Shown here: positions 9,938-20,050 of the stretch, piece after piece
Position numbering within the stretch: the stretch's first letter is position 1
Layout of the letters: each line of letters starts with the position of its first letter
DNA from: Aurantiochytrium sp. KH105
Lineage: Eukaryota > Sar > Bigyra > Thraustochytrida > Thraustochytriidae
Direction: 5' to 3'
Length of the DNA: 64,000 nt
NCBI GenBank assembly: GCA_003116975.1
Contig: BGKB01000004.1
Coordinates: 124,001-188,000 of the forward strand
Made by a program: the position numbers and the translations under genes
The notes under the pieces: generated by a model
Told to the model about the DNA's origin: nothing
Databases searched by the model: none
The model's input: the letters and a program-made list of their open reading frames with translations, nothing else

Positions 9938-9983
<46 letters not shown>
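9897..9983. repeat. AAGC then GGCT tetranucleotide arrays
   Basis: A short AAGC run (9897-9923) switches to about twelve units of GGCT ending at 9983. It lies in the overlapping 3' ends of two convergent genes and stops 3 bp before the stop codon of the minus-strand membrane-protein gene. Confidence 0.9.
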
Positions 9984-9984
<1 letters not shown>

Positions 9985-9986
9985 TT

Positions 9987-10550
9987 TTATGAGCGACGTG
10001 CCGAATATGCCCAACGACGTATCAAGTCTCCCATACCGAGGCCCATGGCCACGGCAGCAGCATGTGCTACGGTCGTGATGGGCGGCTCGACAAGCGCGTA
10101 GTAGGTCCATGCTGCAATACAGGCTCCTGCAAAGTTTCTCAACTTTTGGCGCAAGAAGGGTGTTGCATTGATCTCGAGCGATCTTGCAAGTGCAATCAGA
10201 ATACCGGCGTGCGCGCTCCAAACAATCGAGATGCCAACGCAGTCGACGGCCAAGCAGAGACCAATTTGAAAGCCCCACAAGTACGCGTTGACAGCCCAGA
10301 CCACGGCCCTGCCCGTACGCCTCGAATCTGCGTCTCCGGGCCTCTCGCCCTGGCTCTTGGTGCTGCCGCCGCTGCTCGTGTCGCTCTTCGCCGCGGTCGC
10401 GGGCTCGAAAGCTGCCAGGATACCCTCTGCGCACAGCACCGTGGACCACGCGACGAGCGCATAGTTGATGGCCACGTCGCCCGGCGAGCACTCGTACGAG
10501 AGGATACGCACCAGCGCGGAGCGCGGGCACGTGTCCTTTGCCGCGGCCAT
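9987..10550 (-). CDS. Small multi-span membrane protein, unknown
   Basis: A predicted 187-residue protein with four or five hydrophobic segments: one around ALVAWSTVLCAEGILAAF, a long pair around AYLWGFQIGLCLAVDCVGIS and SAHAGILIALA, and two in the C-terminal third (GACIAAWTYYALV and AHAAAVAMGLGM). A hydrophilic Ser/Thr/Gly-rich loop lies between the first two. It ends in a basic tail. I do not recognise a family. The longer frame begins at TTG 10634; the first ATG is 10550, with C at -3 but G at +4. It is divergent from the mitochondrial carrier, 659 bp away. The tetranucleotide array downstream touches its stop region. Confidence 0.6.
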   Translation of the reverse strand: MAAAKDTCPRSALVRILSYECSPGDVAINYALVAWSTVLCAEGILAAFEPATAAKSDTSSGGSTKSQGERPGDADSRRTGRAVVWAVNAYLWGFQIGLCLAVDCVGISIVWSAHAGILIALARSLEINATPFLRQKLRNFAGACIAAWTYYALVEPPITTVAHAAAVAMGLGMGDLIRRWAYSARRS

Positions 10551-11209
10551 TGGTGGCCTCCCGCGCGGCTGCTTCACCTCGTCTTGCTGTCCTTCGCTCG
10601 CTGCCGCTGCATCGACAATCGCCCGTTCGATCAATCGATTCTGGCGAGAGACCCGCGAGGACTCGACGGCGCGGCGTCACTTCGCCGCGCGTCAAGCTTG
10701 ACGCGGGATGTGTGCGCGTGCCTGCTTGCTCCTTGCTTGCTCTGGCATGTCGCAGTCGCGCTTGTGTGAAGTCATGATCTCTGACAGAGCAGTGCGCCTT
10801 CCGACCGACGCTTCTTTTAGCTTGCTGCATCGCACGATCGATGTTTCGCGGCGAGGAAACCGCGCACGTGCCCGAGCAATCTGCAGCTGCGTTTTCTCGT
10901 CGAGTCCACGCCGGGCAAGGCCGTCCGGCCAGGCGGCAGCGGCCTTCGAAGCCCGCGCGGGAAGAAGACACTGACGATGTCGCAGAAGAAGAAGAAGAAG
11001 TAGAAGGAGAAGAAGAAGCAGAAGATTGCGGGAACGGAGTCCGACGGCGCTGCTCTCGATCATCACCATGAGATGATGACGTGCTACTCGAGCTAGGCGT
11101 AGCCGCAGAAGCAAAACCTGATCGGAGGGATCCGCGGGGGAGGACACAGCGGCAGCGTTGGCGGCAGCGTTGGCGGCAGCGGGAGCGAGGCATCGAGCGG
11201 AGCGGGAGG
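10551..11209. promoter_or_regulatory. Divergent region, membrane protein / carrier
   Basis: A 659-bp spacer with a GAA/GAAG-rich purine run at about 10980-11025 and short GGCAGCGTT tandem copies at about 11150-11180, just upstream of the carrier start. No gene is supported. Confidence 0.35.
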
Positions 11210-12025
11210 ATGGAGCTCGCCGTAGACTTCGCGGCCGGCGCCGCGTATGGGTTCACCAGCGTGGTCGTGGGCCAGCCGCTGGATACGGTCAAGTCGCGGG
11301 TTCAGGCCATGTCGTCGCGAGGCATGATCGGCGAGGCACGCTCGCTCTTCGCGACGGAGGGCGTGCGCGGGCTGTACCGCGGAAGTGCGCCCGTCTTCCT
11401 CGGCGGCACGCTCTTCAGGTCAGCTCAGTTTGGCGTCTATTCGACGGCGCTGACATTGATTCACGAAAACATGGGCAAGCAACCTCGGGCTTTGGGCTTT
11501 TTTGATGTGCAGGTGGCCGTGGCCGGTCTGTGCGGAGGCATTGGGCGCGGACTCATTGAGCAACCCTTCGACTTCATTAAGATCCGTAGACAGGTAGATC
11601 AGCCGTGGAAGTTTTCGGAGGTGTTCAAGGGATCCTCGGTGACCATGATGCGAAATGCTGGTCTCTTTTGTGGTTTCGTGACCTACATTGACTTTAGCAA
11701 GCAACTGTTTCCGGACGGCCAGCTGGGCTCGTTTCTTACTGGCGCGATTTGCTCGAACTTAGCCTGGGTCACAATTTGGCCTTTGGACGTGGCGAAATCG
11801 ATGCGCCAGAGCGGCCTTTACAAGGGCCGTTCCACGTCCTCTCTTATTTTTGAGGTGTTTCGCACGGGTAGAATCTTCCGTGGTATTGTGCCAGGACTTG
11901 CACGTTCCTTTTTGGCAAATGGGTTTGCCATGATGGCGTACTCTGAGGTCCAGAAGCAGCTGACGCCAATGATCGAGCCGACGTTTGCATCCTCATCATC
12001 ACCATCGGACACGAAGTCATCATAA
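11210..12025 (+). CDS. Mitochondrial carrier (SLC25 family)
   Basis: A 271-residue carrier with three repeats, each with the signature P-x-[DE]-x-x-[KR]: PLDTVKSRVQ in repeat 1, QPFDFIKIRRQ in repeat 2 and PLDVAKSMRQ in repeat 3. These carriers exchange metabolites across the inner mitochondrial membrane. The length is slightly short of the usual 280-320. The substrate cannot be assigned; the repeat 2 and 3 motifs resemble the amino-acid/acyl-carnitine branch, but this is weak. The longest frame begins at GTG 11081. ATG 11210 (GAGGATGG) is preferred because it directly precedes the first repeat, MELAVDFAAG. Confidence 0.88.
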   Translation: MELAVDFAAGAAYGFTSVVVGQPLDTVKSRVQAMSSRGMIGEARSLFATEGVRGLYRGSAPVFLGGTLFRSAQFGVYSTALTLIHENMGKQPRALGFFDVQVAVAGLCGGIGRGLIEQPFDFIKIRRQVDQPWKFSEVFKGSSVTMMRNAGLFCGFVTYIDFSKQLFPDGQLGSFLTGAICSNLAWVTIWPLDVAKSMRQSGLYKGRSTSSLIFEVFRTGRIFRGIVPGLARSFLANGFAMMAYSEVQKQLTPMIEPTFASSSSPSDTKSS

Positions 12026-12484
12026 TGTCCAAGGAGAGAAAAAATTATATAAAAAGAGTAAAACTGAACTTGTTTCTCGCGTTGCCTGTCTGGCCTTTTC
12101 CAAGAAACTTACAGGAAAACCGAAATTGGCCTACCTTGCACCTTTGCGTTGACAAGAACTTTACAACGCCGCATTCCGTTGAACTTTGAAATGAATAAAA
12201 ACGCATCCAGTTGAACTTCGGGGCCACTGCATGCTCTTGCCCTGTGTCCATTCATTCAAGACAAATAGCGCAGTTCCGCTCGTTGAAAAGGCGAGCAAAA
12301 TAAAAAAGAGAAAGAAGCATGACTTTTTTGGGGGGGTGCAATGAATACGTTCACTCTGGTACAATTTTTGGATGTCACTGCTTTGGCATGCACACACATA
12401 CAACAAATGAAAGCAATGATCAGAAGAAGCCCATGGTCCCATCCATTCTTCAAGAACGGGATATGCGCATCCAGACCATTTATA
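12026..12484. other. Convergent 3' intergenic region
   Basis: 459 bp between the 3' ends of the carrier and receptor genes. It is AT-richer than the genes, with AAATAAAA-like and AATTATATAAAA runs that could serve 3'-end formation. No gene is supported. Confidence 0.4.
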
Positions 12485-14293
12485 TTATGCCGGTGGGGCA
12501 GAGGGAGTGAAGACTTCATCATCCTCGTCAGTCTTGTTCTGGGCAAAGAATCGTGAAAAGGTGTCTTCCCGCATCGTCTCAAAGAGCTCGCGCTTGACCT
12601 TTGCAAACGAGGTTGCATCAAAGAGTCGGCGCGAGTTCTTCCTGTGCACGAGAGACGACCTATTTGCTGAAGAGATGTTGATTGGCGTTCGCGCATGCGG
12701 GGCAATATACTTGTCGACGAGACGTCGGGCAGCAGTCTGAGCCTCGGGAACAGAGGCGCCGCGCTTTTTGCAGATGATCTCGAACTTTTCAATGTCCTCC
12801 CAGCAGTCGAGCATCTCTTCGGCATGGGCCGCGCGGAGGAATGCTCGGTACGCCGCGCGTCTGCTTTCATCGTTGAGCGTTTGCCCGAGGTCTGTTTCGT
12901 CAGCATTTTCCCAGCCAACAGCCTCGATATCGAAGATGCTCGAGACAAGTACAGAGTTTTCGCGCTCTGACTCGACGGGCGCCGAGGAGGAAGGCGCAAA
13001 GGCGGATTTCTTAAACCCGCGCGCGAGCGAGCTCATGAACGATTTGGACGTAGCCGCCTGGCTGCCGCCGCCGCTGACGTATGAGGACGGTGGCTGCTGC
13101 GAGGTGTCGCGAAAGGAGGTGAAGTCGGCACTCTGACCACCACCACCAGCACCACCTCGAGCGCTTGTTGCCACTCCTGCAGTTTTGCTGTTCTCGTCGC
13201 CGCCCATGAACGAGGACGTCTTGCTGTGGCGCTTCTCGTGGGGAACGTGGAAAAAGTGCAGCGTGATGACCAGTGCTACAAAGTACATGACCTTGAGAAC
13301 CACCAGAGTCACAAAGGTATCGATGACGTCGACCTTGAAGACGATATCGCGCGCGTCCGCGGTGATGGCTGCGGCTCCATTGGCAAAAGCCAAGCCAATG
13401 ACAATGAAGCACACGACGTAAAACTTGCGGTTCTTGGCACGGAGCTGATTAACAATGCTGCGCTTGATCTCGCGTTTCTCCGAGGAACCTGCACCGCGCA
13501 TGCGCTTGTATAGTTTCTTGAAGCTGGAGCCGGGCGTGGAGCTGGTTTCGCTGCCGCTACCGCCAGTGGTTTCGTAATTGCTGGACGAGTTAGAACCACT
13601 GTTGCCAACATGATGCGCCTTGAGCAAGGTGCGCTCGACAATGAGCGCGCTGTACCGGACCGTGCACGCCATGAAGGCGAGGATGGTACCAGCACCAAAC
13701 ATCTTGTAGGCCTCAAAGTCAAAGTACTGGTGGTGCAGAATAATTCCGGCAATCTCAAAGCCGATAAAGTTCGAAAAGGTGATGAAGATGATGAAGTAGA
13801 GAAGTCCCCTCGGGATACCTGGCTGGTGTGCCCGGAGACCTTTCGCTGCCGCGGCCCAAAAGTCAACGATGAAGAGCGCAAGCGTGAAGAGAAATGAGGA
13901 GACGACCTCGTCGAGGAGGAGGTATATCTCGGGCGGCATGAGGTCACGAGCTCCAAAAGGATCGATGAAGCTCACGAGAAGGAGTAGAGAGCAGATAAAT
14001 CCGCAAACGTAGATTTTCCACTGCACTGTGGCGGAGAGACGCGCCCTTTTTCGCTTCGCGTATTTTTTCATCTCGAACAGCCGAGACAAGTACAGGCCGA
14101 GGGTTACCGTGCATGCAGTCACCATGGCGACCTGGAACACGGTCCACCCGACACCCATGTATTGAGCGAAAGTCTGCGTGCAGTTCTCCGCGCCAAAGTT
14201 GACTGTGTTATTGGCGAGCCATGCTTCAAGCTGCTCCCCTTCGTACGTATACGGGAAGGGACAGTCGGACCCGGTGCCGATATGGATCACCAT
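12485..14293 (-). CDS. Seven-transmembrane receptor with C-terminal RGS domain
   Basis: A 602-residue protein combining seven hydrophobic helices with an RGS domain, a layout best known from plant AtRGS1-type proteins and some protists. The extracellular N terminus (about 45 aa) has cysteines and N-glycosylation motifs. Helices are visible at VGWTVFQVAMVTACTVTLGL, IYVCGFICSLLLLVSFI, VVSSFLFTLALFIVDFW, LLYFIIFITFSNFIGF, ILAFMACTVRYSALIV, FYVVCFIVIGLAFANG and LVVLKVMYFVALVITL. A Ser/Gly-rich loop lies between helices 5 and 6. After a Ser-rich linker, the RGS fold starts with YRAFLRAAHAEEMLDCWEDI and ends with TFSRFFAQ. RGS domains speed GTP hydrolysis by G-alpha. The ATG at 14293 is the natural start. 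The ligand is unknown. Confidence 0.82.
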   Translation of the reverse strand: MVIHIGTGSDCPFPYTYEGEQLEAWLANNTVNFGAENCTQTFAQYMGVGWTVFQVAMVTACTVTLGLYLSRLFEMKKYAKRKRARLSATVQWKIYVCGFICSLLLLVSFIDPFGARDLMPPEIYLLLDEVVSSFLFTLALFIVDFWAAAAKGLRAHQPGIPRGLLYFIIFITFSNFIGFEIAGIILHHQYFDFEAYKMFGAGTILAFMACTVRYSALIVERTLLKAHHVGNSGSNSSSNYETTGGSGSETSSTPGSSFKKLYKRMRGAGSSEKREIKRSIVNQLRAKNRKFYVVCFIVIGLAFANGAAAITADARDIVFKVDVIDTFVTLVVLKVMYFVALVITLHFFHVPHEKRHSKTSSFMGGDENSKTAGVATSARGGAGGGGQSADFTSFRDTSQQPPSSYVSGGGSQAATSKSFMSSLARGFKKSAFAPSSSAPVESERENSVLVSSIFDIEAVGWENADETDLGQTLNDESRRAAYRAFLRAAHAEEMLDCWEDIEKFEIICKKRGASVPEAQTAARRLVDKYIAPHARTPINISSANRSSLVHRKNSRRLFDATSFAKVKRELFETMREDTFSRFFAQNKTDEDDEVFTPSAPPA

Positions 14294-14747
14294 GGTTGCC
14301 GCTCTGTTCGTATGTGTCTATGTCTGTCTGCCTGCCTGCCTGCCCACGTGCGGACCCGGCTCACGTCTTCGCGCCTGCGCGCGCGCGACTCCGTTTGCAG
14401 TCTGCCTGCCTGATTGATTGCCTGCTCGTGGATGGAGTGGAATTCCGGGTTTGCAGCAAGCACTGGCAAGCATGCACGCTCGCCGTTCCTTCCCGGTCGA
14501 GCTAGCGCGTGCTCCTACTCGTGGCACGTGTTAGCAGGTAGTTCGTGGGTGTGCAGCGACAGCAACGGCGACAGCGGGCCGCGACCTGCGCGTGCGGTAC
14601 GGCGCGTCGCGGGCAGCGTCGGCGTCGCATACTTTCTTCCGTTTGCCCGCTGGTGCCTGCTTGGTCACCTCCGAGTCGTCTCGGCCGGCGTTTCCTTCTC
14701 GTCCACCATGGCCGCACCCGCGCGAGGCCAGGCCAGCCACGCCAGGA

Positions 14748-14826
14748 AAGCAAGCAAGCAGGCAGGCAAGCAAGCAAGCAAGCAAGCAGGAAAGCAAGCA
14801 AGCAAGCAGGAAAGCAAGCAAGTAAG
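14748..14826. repeat. AAGC tetranucleotide array
   Basis: About 80 bp of AAGC units interrupted by AGGC, GAAA and GTAA variants. It is one of several AAGC arrays in intergenic DNA of this window. Confidence 0.9.
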
Positions 14827-15070
14827 CAGTCCAGCCTGATGTGAGCGAGGCGCGGCCTTCGACAGCGGCTTTCGCCACGGATTCCAGTTTTTCGTCCCCG
14901 CTGCGGGTCCAGCTGCGGGCGTGTGGGTGACCTCTTCTTCCCGGCTTCGCACTTCCTGGACGCCCCTCTTTTCCTGCTCTTCCCCCTCTTCCCTGCTCCT
15001 CTCCTTTCCTTTTCTTTCGATGGCCGCGCGCTCGCCGCCCTCCCTCGCCCTCGCCTTCGCCCTCGCCTTC

Positions 15071-15118
15071 GCTCGCCGCCCACGCTCGCCGCCCACGCTC
15101 GCCGCCCACGCTCGCCCC
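15071..15118. repeat. 13-bp tandem repeat GCTCGCCGCCCAC
   Basis: Three perfect copies of a 13-bp unit plus a partial fourth. They are preceded at about 15043-15070 by two copies of a related CGCCCTCGCCTT unit. Confidence 0.85.
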
Positions 15119-18105
15119 TCGCGCGCTCGCCCCTTCGATGCGCGCCGCAGACCGCGGCCCGATCCAGCGCGGGCGGCCTGCGCAGCGTGCGCGCCGATCT
15201 CCCCTCCCTGACACGGCCCGCGTCCCGCTCCGCAGAAACGCGGCGGCTGGTTGTCTGGCTTTTGCTCGGTCGCTTGCTTGCTGCCGTCGTCTGGCCTTTC
15301 GGAAAGCTCGAGAGAGTTGGCCCAAGCCGCGCCTCGCCAGCCAAATGATGGTCGCAGGTCGAGTCCGGGGGGCAAAACAGAGGGTGGCGCTCTTTGCGTC
15401 GCGCTCATTCCGTATCGCTCTCGTCTCCCTCGCCGCGCTCGGCCAGCGAGGGAGCGGGGGTGTGAGGGAGCACGGCCGCGTGTGCGAAACTCGCGCCAGA
15501 AAGAAAGAAGAAAAGAAGAAAGAAGCCCCGAGGCGGACGCCCCGCACAAACTTGACCCGGCCGAGCATGGTGCTCGCTTTTCTCGTACCTTCAACCCGCC
15601 TGCCAGACAGGCAGTACCGCGTCCCCCTCGCTCGCCAATGGTGGCTGGCTCGCTGACCGCAAGGGAACGTGGCTGGTTGCCTGCTTCAAGTTGGTTGGTT
15701 CAAGTCTTATTGGTTGGTTGCTAGGTTTTCTGGCGGAGGCGGCTGGCTTGCGAAGAATTCGAGAGCAGGTCCATCGCAGCCCGAACAACCGCGACGACGA
15801 GGGGGGGGTGGTCCACGCCCTAGGCGACACGACACGGCTGCCAGCTCAGCTGTCTGACGAGACGAGCTCGATTCAGACCGAAGGCCTCGCGACAGCCGGC
15901 AGCTTTCTTGTCAGACACCATCAGCCAACCAGCAGCTAGCTACGCTGGCCACGGCGGCCAGCAGCCAGCCGCCAGCCGCAGCCTGCCAGCCAGCCAGCGA
16001 GCCAGGTCGATCTCCGGCGCATCCTGGACAGCGTCCGGACGATGGACTCCGCGTCCTGGCTTCGAATGGGGGAGCCCGGCGTTATACCTTGGCGTGGCAC
16101 GGCGCGGACGCGCGAGCGGCACGCAACGCAACGCAGCGCCCTATTTTCCGGATCCAGTCCAGCCTCTATCCGCTCCACACCCTCGCGGACGACTCCTTCG
16201 TGGCGGAGGAAGAAGGTAAAAAAATTCTACATGCACATACAAATCGGAGCCTCCGGTCATCCAGGCTTGACCATCTCTATCTCCGTCCCTCCCCCAGAAA
16301 GCCTCGAGTCTGCAGCAGCAGCTTGTCCGGCTGCCTGGCTGGCCGCGCCCATCCTCCGCGTAGTCGCAGCCGCCCGCCCACTCGACTCTGCGTCCATGCG
16401 TCCATCCATTCGTGGCCGCATGCGGAGTCGCCGCGCGGCCCGCGAGGGAAGGCTGCGGCTGCGGCCATGCTTTCCCTCCTTTCCCTCGCTCCCTCGCGGG
16501 CCGGCTCTGCTCCGACTGCGGGGTTTCTTCCCGTTCTTCTTCCTCCTGCGACTTTCTTTCTTAGCTCTACTACTACCTAGCCGTTGCTTGTTTTCCATAT
16601 AGCTGTAGCTAGCTAGCTAGCTCGTTGCTTCTTCCCAACGCGCGTGCCTTCCTGCACAAGCCAACGTGCCGCGCAAGCTTTGCTTTTCTGGAGCAAGCGC
16701 GCGCGCGGCGAGGAGCTCATCGCTGGCCGGTGGTTGACCGGAGCTGTGCCGCAGCCAGCCCAGCCCAGCTAGCTACAGCTGTTGCTCGCATCGCATCGCG
16801 AGCCTCTAGAATCAGCGCCAAGCAGCAATTCCCACCATTGTTTTGCTTGCTGGCTTGCAATGAGCCCCGTTGCCCTTTTCCACTGTTTCGCTCCACTTTT
16901 GTTTTCCTATTCACTGTCTCATTATTCTATTGCGAGTCTTCCAGTCTTGCTTCTTTCTGTGGGGTGTGCGCGCCGGGACGGACCGCCGCCGCGGCGCGTG
17001 CGTCTCCGCCACGAGCGACATCGACGCGCGCAGCAGCAGCGGTGCGACCGAGAGACCAGCCAGCTTGCGCACGCGTCAGCGAAGCTTCTGCAGGCCAAGG
17101 CGATCAAGACTCGCGTGGCGGTCCTGGACTTGTGCGTGCACGGGCCGCCGCCACTGCAGCGCTGTGTGAAGCATGCACGCGCGTTCCCGTGAGCAGAGAA
17201 CGCAGAAAAAGCCGGAGGCAAAAGAGTGACCAAAAGCGTGCCAACTTGGACTCGTTGTGGCACGCGGCTTGGCGCTCGGGGCACCTCGAGCGGCTATCGT
17301 CCTCGAGCTTGGATCAAGCTACCATCGGAGACGGCTCCGACCCGGTGCACGCGCACGCGACATGTTAAGCTCAAACGAGGCGTTCGCCAGGCCTCGCCAC
17401 GTGGCGCAACGTGCATTCGACACGCGCCTGCTGCTGGTCGCGCGTGCAACGACCCGCGAATTGGATGAGGTTCATGGTCAAGGGCCGTCAATAGGGTCCA
17501 AGCGACCGCGAGCTGAGTCATTGTCGTGCATGGACAACGCTCTCCTTACTCCTAAAATTCCTCCAAATTTGGATGCTCGTGAAGATTCGGAGGGTTTTGG
17601 TAAATTCACCGTCGCGCGCGTGCACGACAGCGGGAAAGAGCGCCGTAACGCAGACAGGTATAACATTTCCATTCCTTTTTGAGGAGACGCAAACCAAGTC
17701 AAGGCATAAGCGGGGAAAAAGTCACCGCGTGTCTGCTTGTTCTTGGAGGAGCGATTCTGGAACCTTGATGACCGAACGAAAGTAATTTTTTTTTCAGACG
17801 CCATGCAAGCTGATTTGGAGAGAATTCTGCCGCTTGTCGGCTGGAAGACCCGATGTAGATCATCCATCTCCATCGAAACCATGTGTAAAATTTGATTCTT
17901 CTCTCGACGCCGAAAAGTTAACCTTCTTGGACCCGGGGCTGCTGCTGCTGCTTGTCGATTTGTAGGGGCTTCCTCGTTGCGCGGGTTTTCCTTCACGACT
18001 CTTCACAGATGCGAAATAGATACTATCGGTAGATGCGTAGACCGTCGAAGTCAAGAAATCACTTTTCCTCTTGAGGGTCTCAAATTAACCTTTTCTACAT
18101 AACCG

Positions 18106-18231
18106 CTATTTTTTGACGCGCTCCTTGACAAAGAGTAGGAGAAACAAGAATTGATGCGAACCGCGAAATTTTTCTATCTGCTCAAGTTTTTCCAACTCAC
18201 GCTGCTGTTGAGATAACTCGCGTCCGCTCAT
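18106..18231 (-). other. Candidate 41-codon small ORF
   Basis: An ATG at 18231 (AGGAATGAGC) opens 41 codons with a hydrophilic, Gln/Glu-rich start (MSGRELSQQQRELEKLEQIE), then a short hydrophobic run (FLFLLLFV) and a basic end. Downstream on the same strand, 17860-18054 holds a Ser-rich frame that also looks coding. They could be exons of one gene, but I could not find a junction that joins them in frame. The function is unknown. Confidence 0.22.
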
Positions 18232-18388
18232 TCCTGAGGCTTAGTAATACCAAGCTCGGCACGCCGCAAAAACAAAAGCTTTCTTTGACTGAAATCTGGT
18301 GCTAGGTACTACAAAAAGTCTCGATCGCATCTTGCTCCATTCACAGAAAGTCTATATCATACTCCACGCAAGAATTTCATTCAACTAG

Positions 18389-20050
18389 CTAGCGGTGCGC
18401 CGAGCGTGGCGCAGAGACCTCGGCCAGAGGCTGCCGACAGCGCCGCGAGGTGTCCGAGACCCGACGACGCGAATCTGGCGCAGCAGGCGGCGAAAAGGAC
18501 GACGATGACGATGAGGCATCCGAAGTATAGGCGTGCATATTGAGGATCGTCTCACTCGTGACGGGCGGCATACACTGGCCGCTATACGGCGGAACCTTGG
18601 TGGCAACGCGAAAAAACACCTTGAGCGAGTACTTTTGGAAAATCGCCCGCTCGTTGGAGCGATTCGCCTGCGTGTGCAGCTCGTGCAATTTCCGCACTAC
18701 AGCGGCAATCTGCTCCAAGCTGAAGCCGCAATAGTGGCGGAGCTGCGTTGACCATAGATCATCGTCATCCACGAGACGCGGATCTGCACTAGGTTCAGTC
18801 ACCACCGCGTGCGAGTCGCTCGCAAATAGCGTCACCCGCGCAACAAAGACAGCGGCCGCCGCAATCAGAGAAGGCACATAACCAGCGAGCTCGTACGAGG
18901 TCAACGAAAGCTCGAGCAGGTAGTTTCCAAGCACCTTTTCCTGTTGAGTGATGCGCGCCGCACGCTGGAATCTTCGCATAAACGTCTTTGCCGTGGTCAT
19001 GGCAAAACCGTATTCCAAAACTTTTATCACGCTGGCTTCCATTTTCAACAGCTCGTCCGGCCGGTATGCCCCATCCGCAAGATTCAGAAGGCTTCGCATA
19101 TTCACTTTGAAAGTCTCCTCGAACTTGGTTGCAATCCACAGACAGGCAAGGCCCAGCAGCTGCAATTTGTCATGTGTCATCCGTTTGCGCGCAAGGTACC
19201 GGTCTACATACCCTACGCTTAAGTACAGCGTCTCGGTGTTTAACAGAAGCTCCTCCGTCACGTCGACGAGCCAATCCACGAGAATGGCTCGCTTCTGCGG
19301 CGTCACGCCCCGTGAGCCGTACTGTACGTCCCGCATAAAATCATGTTTTAGCTTGTACTTGGCTTGGAGCTTACACTTGAACGCGTGCACGTCGCGAGCG
19401 TACTCGGGTGCATACAGAGGATTTTTCCCATGAATGCGGTCAATGTCGTCCACATCTCGCGGAAGATTTGGCGTTGGAGTCGCGGATTTCGATCGAGGTC
19501 CAACCTTTCGAGCCAGTGACTCGCTTGATGCTGACGTTGCCGAGTTTCTCGCCCTGTGTTCACTTGCACGATGTGCACTCGAGCTCGAGCTCGAGCTTGA
19601 GGCCCGAATTGGATTCACGTCCGGGCGACGGACATCTTGGTTGATCTTGTTTGGATGCTGCCGTTCATCCTCCTTTGGGTCTGCGACGATCGCCTCGTCT
19701 TCTCCGAGATTGCTGTTGCTGCGCTGGGCCGTCTCCGAATTCTTGCGGAGCTTGTTTATCTTCTTTTTTGATGAAATGGGCCGCAGAATATCTCTCGAGG
19801 ACGATGACGACGACGTAGAAGCTTCAGGTGCGTGTTTATTGACAGGGAGGTCCCCGAGGACAGCCCTCGGCTGCTTCGAAGACCTGGCATCGACGGAGAC
19901 GGTGCTCCGCGAAAGGCGGTCGAGGGCCTTGCGCTTGGCCTTTTTGGCTTTGCGCCGCGCTCTTTCCTCGGGGTCCATTTCGCCCGACGCGCGCGACCCA
20001 GAAGCAGAAAAAACCTCTCCCAGCACCTGTCGCGATCGCTCCTCGCTCAT
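18389..20050 (-). CDS. Mitotic cyclin, A/B type
   Basis: A 553-residue cyclin. The disordered N-terminal half is rich in Ser, Lys and Arg. It carries a likely destruction box, RAVLGDLPVN, close to the RxxLxxxxN consensus but with one extra residue. The N-terminal cyclin box starts at ILVDWLVDVTEELLL and continues through LYLSVGYVDRYL and LACLWIATKFEE. The C-terminal box includes LLELSLTSYELAGY and SLIAAAAVFVAR. The tail, near the stop, is Ser/Arg-rich. Such cyclins activate CDK1/2 at S-G2-M and are destroyed by APC/C. The frame extends upstream through GC-rich sequence to a GTG at 20320; ATG 20050 starting MSEERSRQ is chosen. Confidence 0.9.
   Translation of the reverse strand: MSEERSRQVLGEVFSASGSRASGEMDPEERARRKAKKAKRKALDRLSRSTVSVDARSSKQPRAVLGDLPVNKHAPEASTSSSSSSRDILRPISSKKKINKLRKNSETAQRSNSNLGEDEAIVADPKEDERQHPNKINQDVRRPDVNPIRASSSSSSSSAHRASEHRARNSATSASSESLARKVGPRSKSATPTPNLPRDVDDIDRIHGKNPLYAPEYARDVHAFKCKLQAKYKLKHDFMRDVQYGSRGVTPQKRAILVDWLVDVTEELLLNTETLYLSVGYVDRYLARKRMTHDKLQLLGLACLWIATKFEETFKVNMRSLLNLADGAYRPDELLKMEASVIKVLEYGFAMTTAKTFMRRFQRAARITQQEKVLGNYLLELSLTSYELAGYVPSLIAAAAVFVARVTLFASDSHAVVTEPSADPRLVDDDDLWSTQLRHYCGFSLEQIAAVVRKLHELHTQANRSNERAIFQKYSLKVFFRVATKVPPYSGQCMPPVTSETILNMHAYTSDASSSSSSFSPPAAPDSRRRVSDTSRRCRQPLAEVSAPRSAHR

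Larger units (their letters stand above)
14294..18388. other. 4.1 kb repeat-rich intergenic region
   Basis: No confident gene. 14.3-16.6 kb is dense in AAGC, TGCC, CTCGCC and GCCAGC short tandem units. 16.6-17.5 kb has TAGC repeats and mixed low-complexity sequence; its long open frames are Arg/Ala/Ser/Cys-rich and look like GC-rich noise. 17.5-18.35 kb is AT-richer and has coding-like minus-strand stretches (see the candidate at 18106). The region lies 5' of the receptor gene, so it may hold its promoter and 5' UTR. Confidence 0.45.

Noticed and set aside
17478..17996. 172-codon minus-strand frame
   Set aside because: It is basic and Ser-rich with no motif; its frame conflicts with the better Ser-rich frame at 17860-18054, so I did not call it as a gene.
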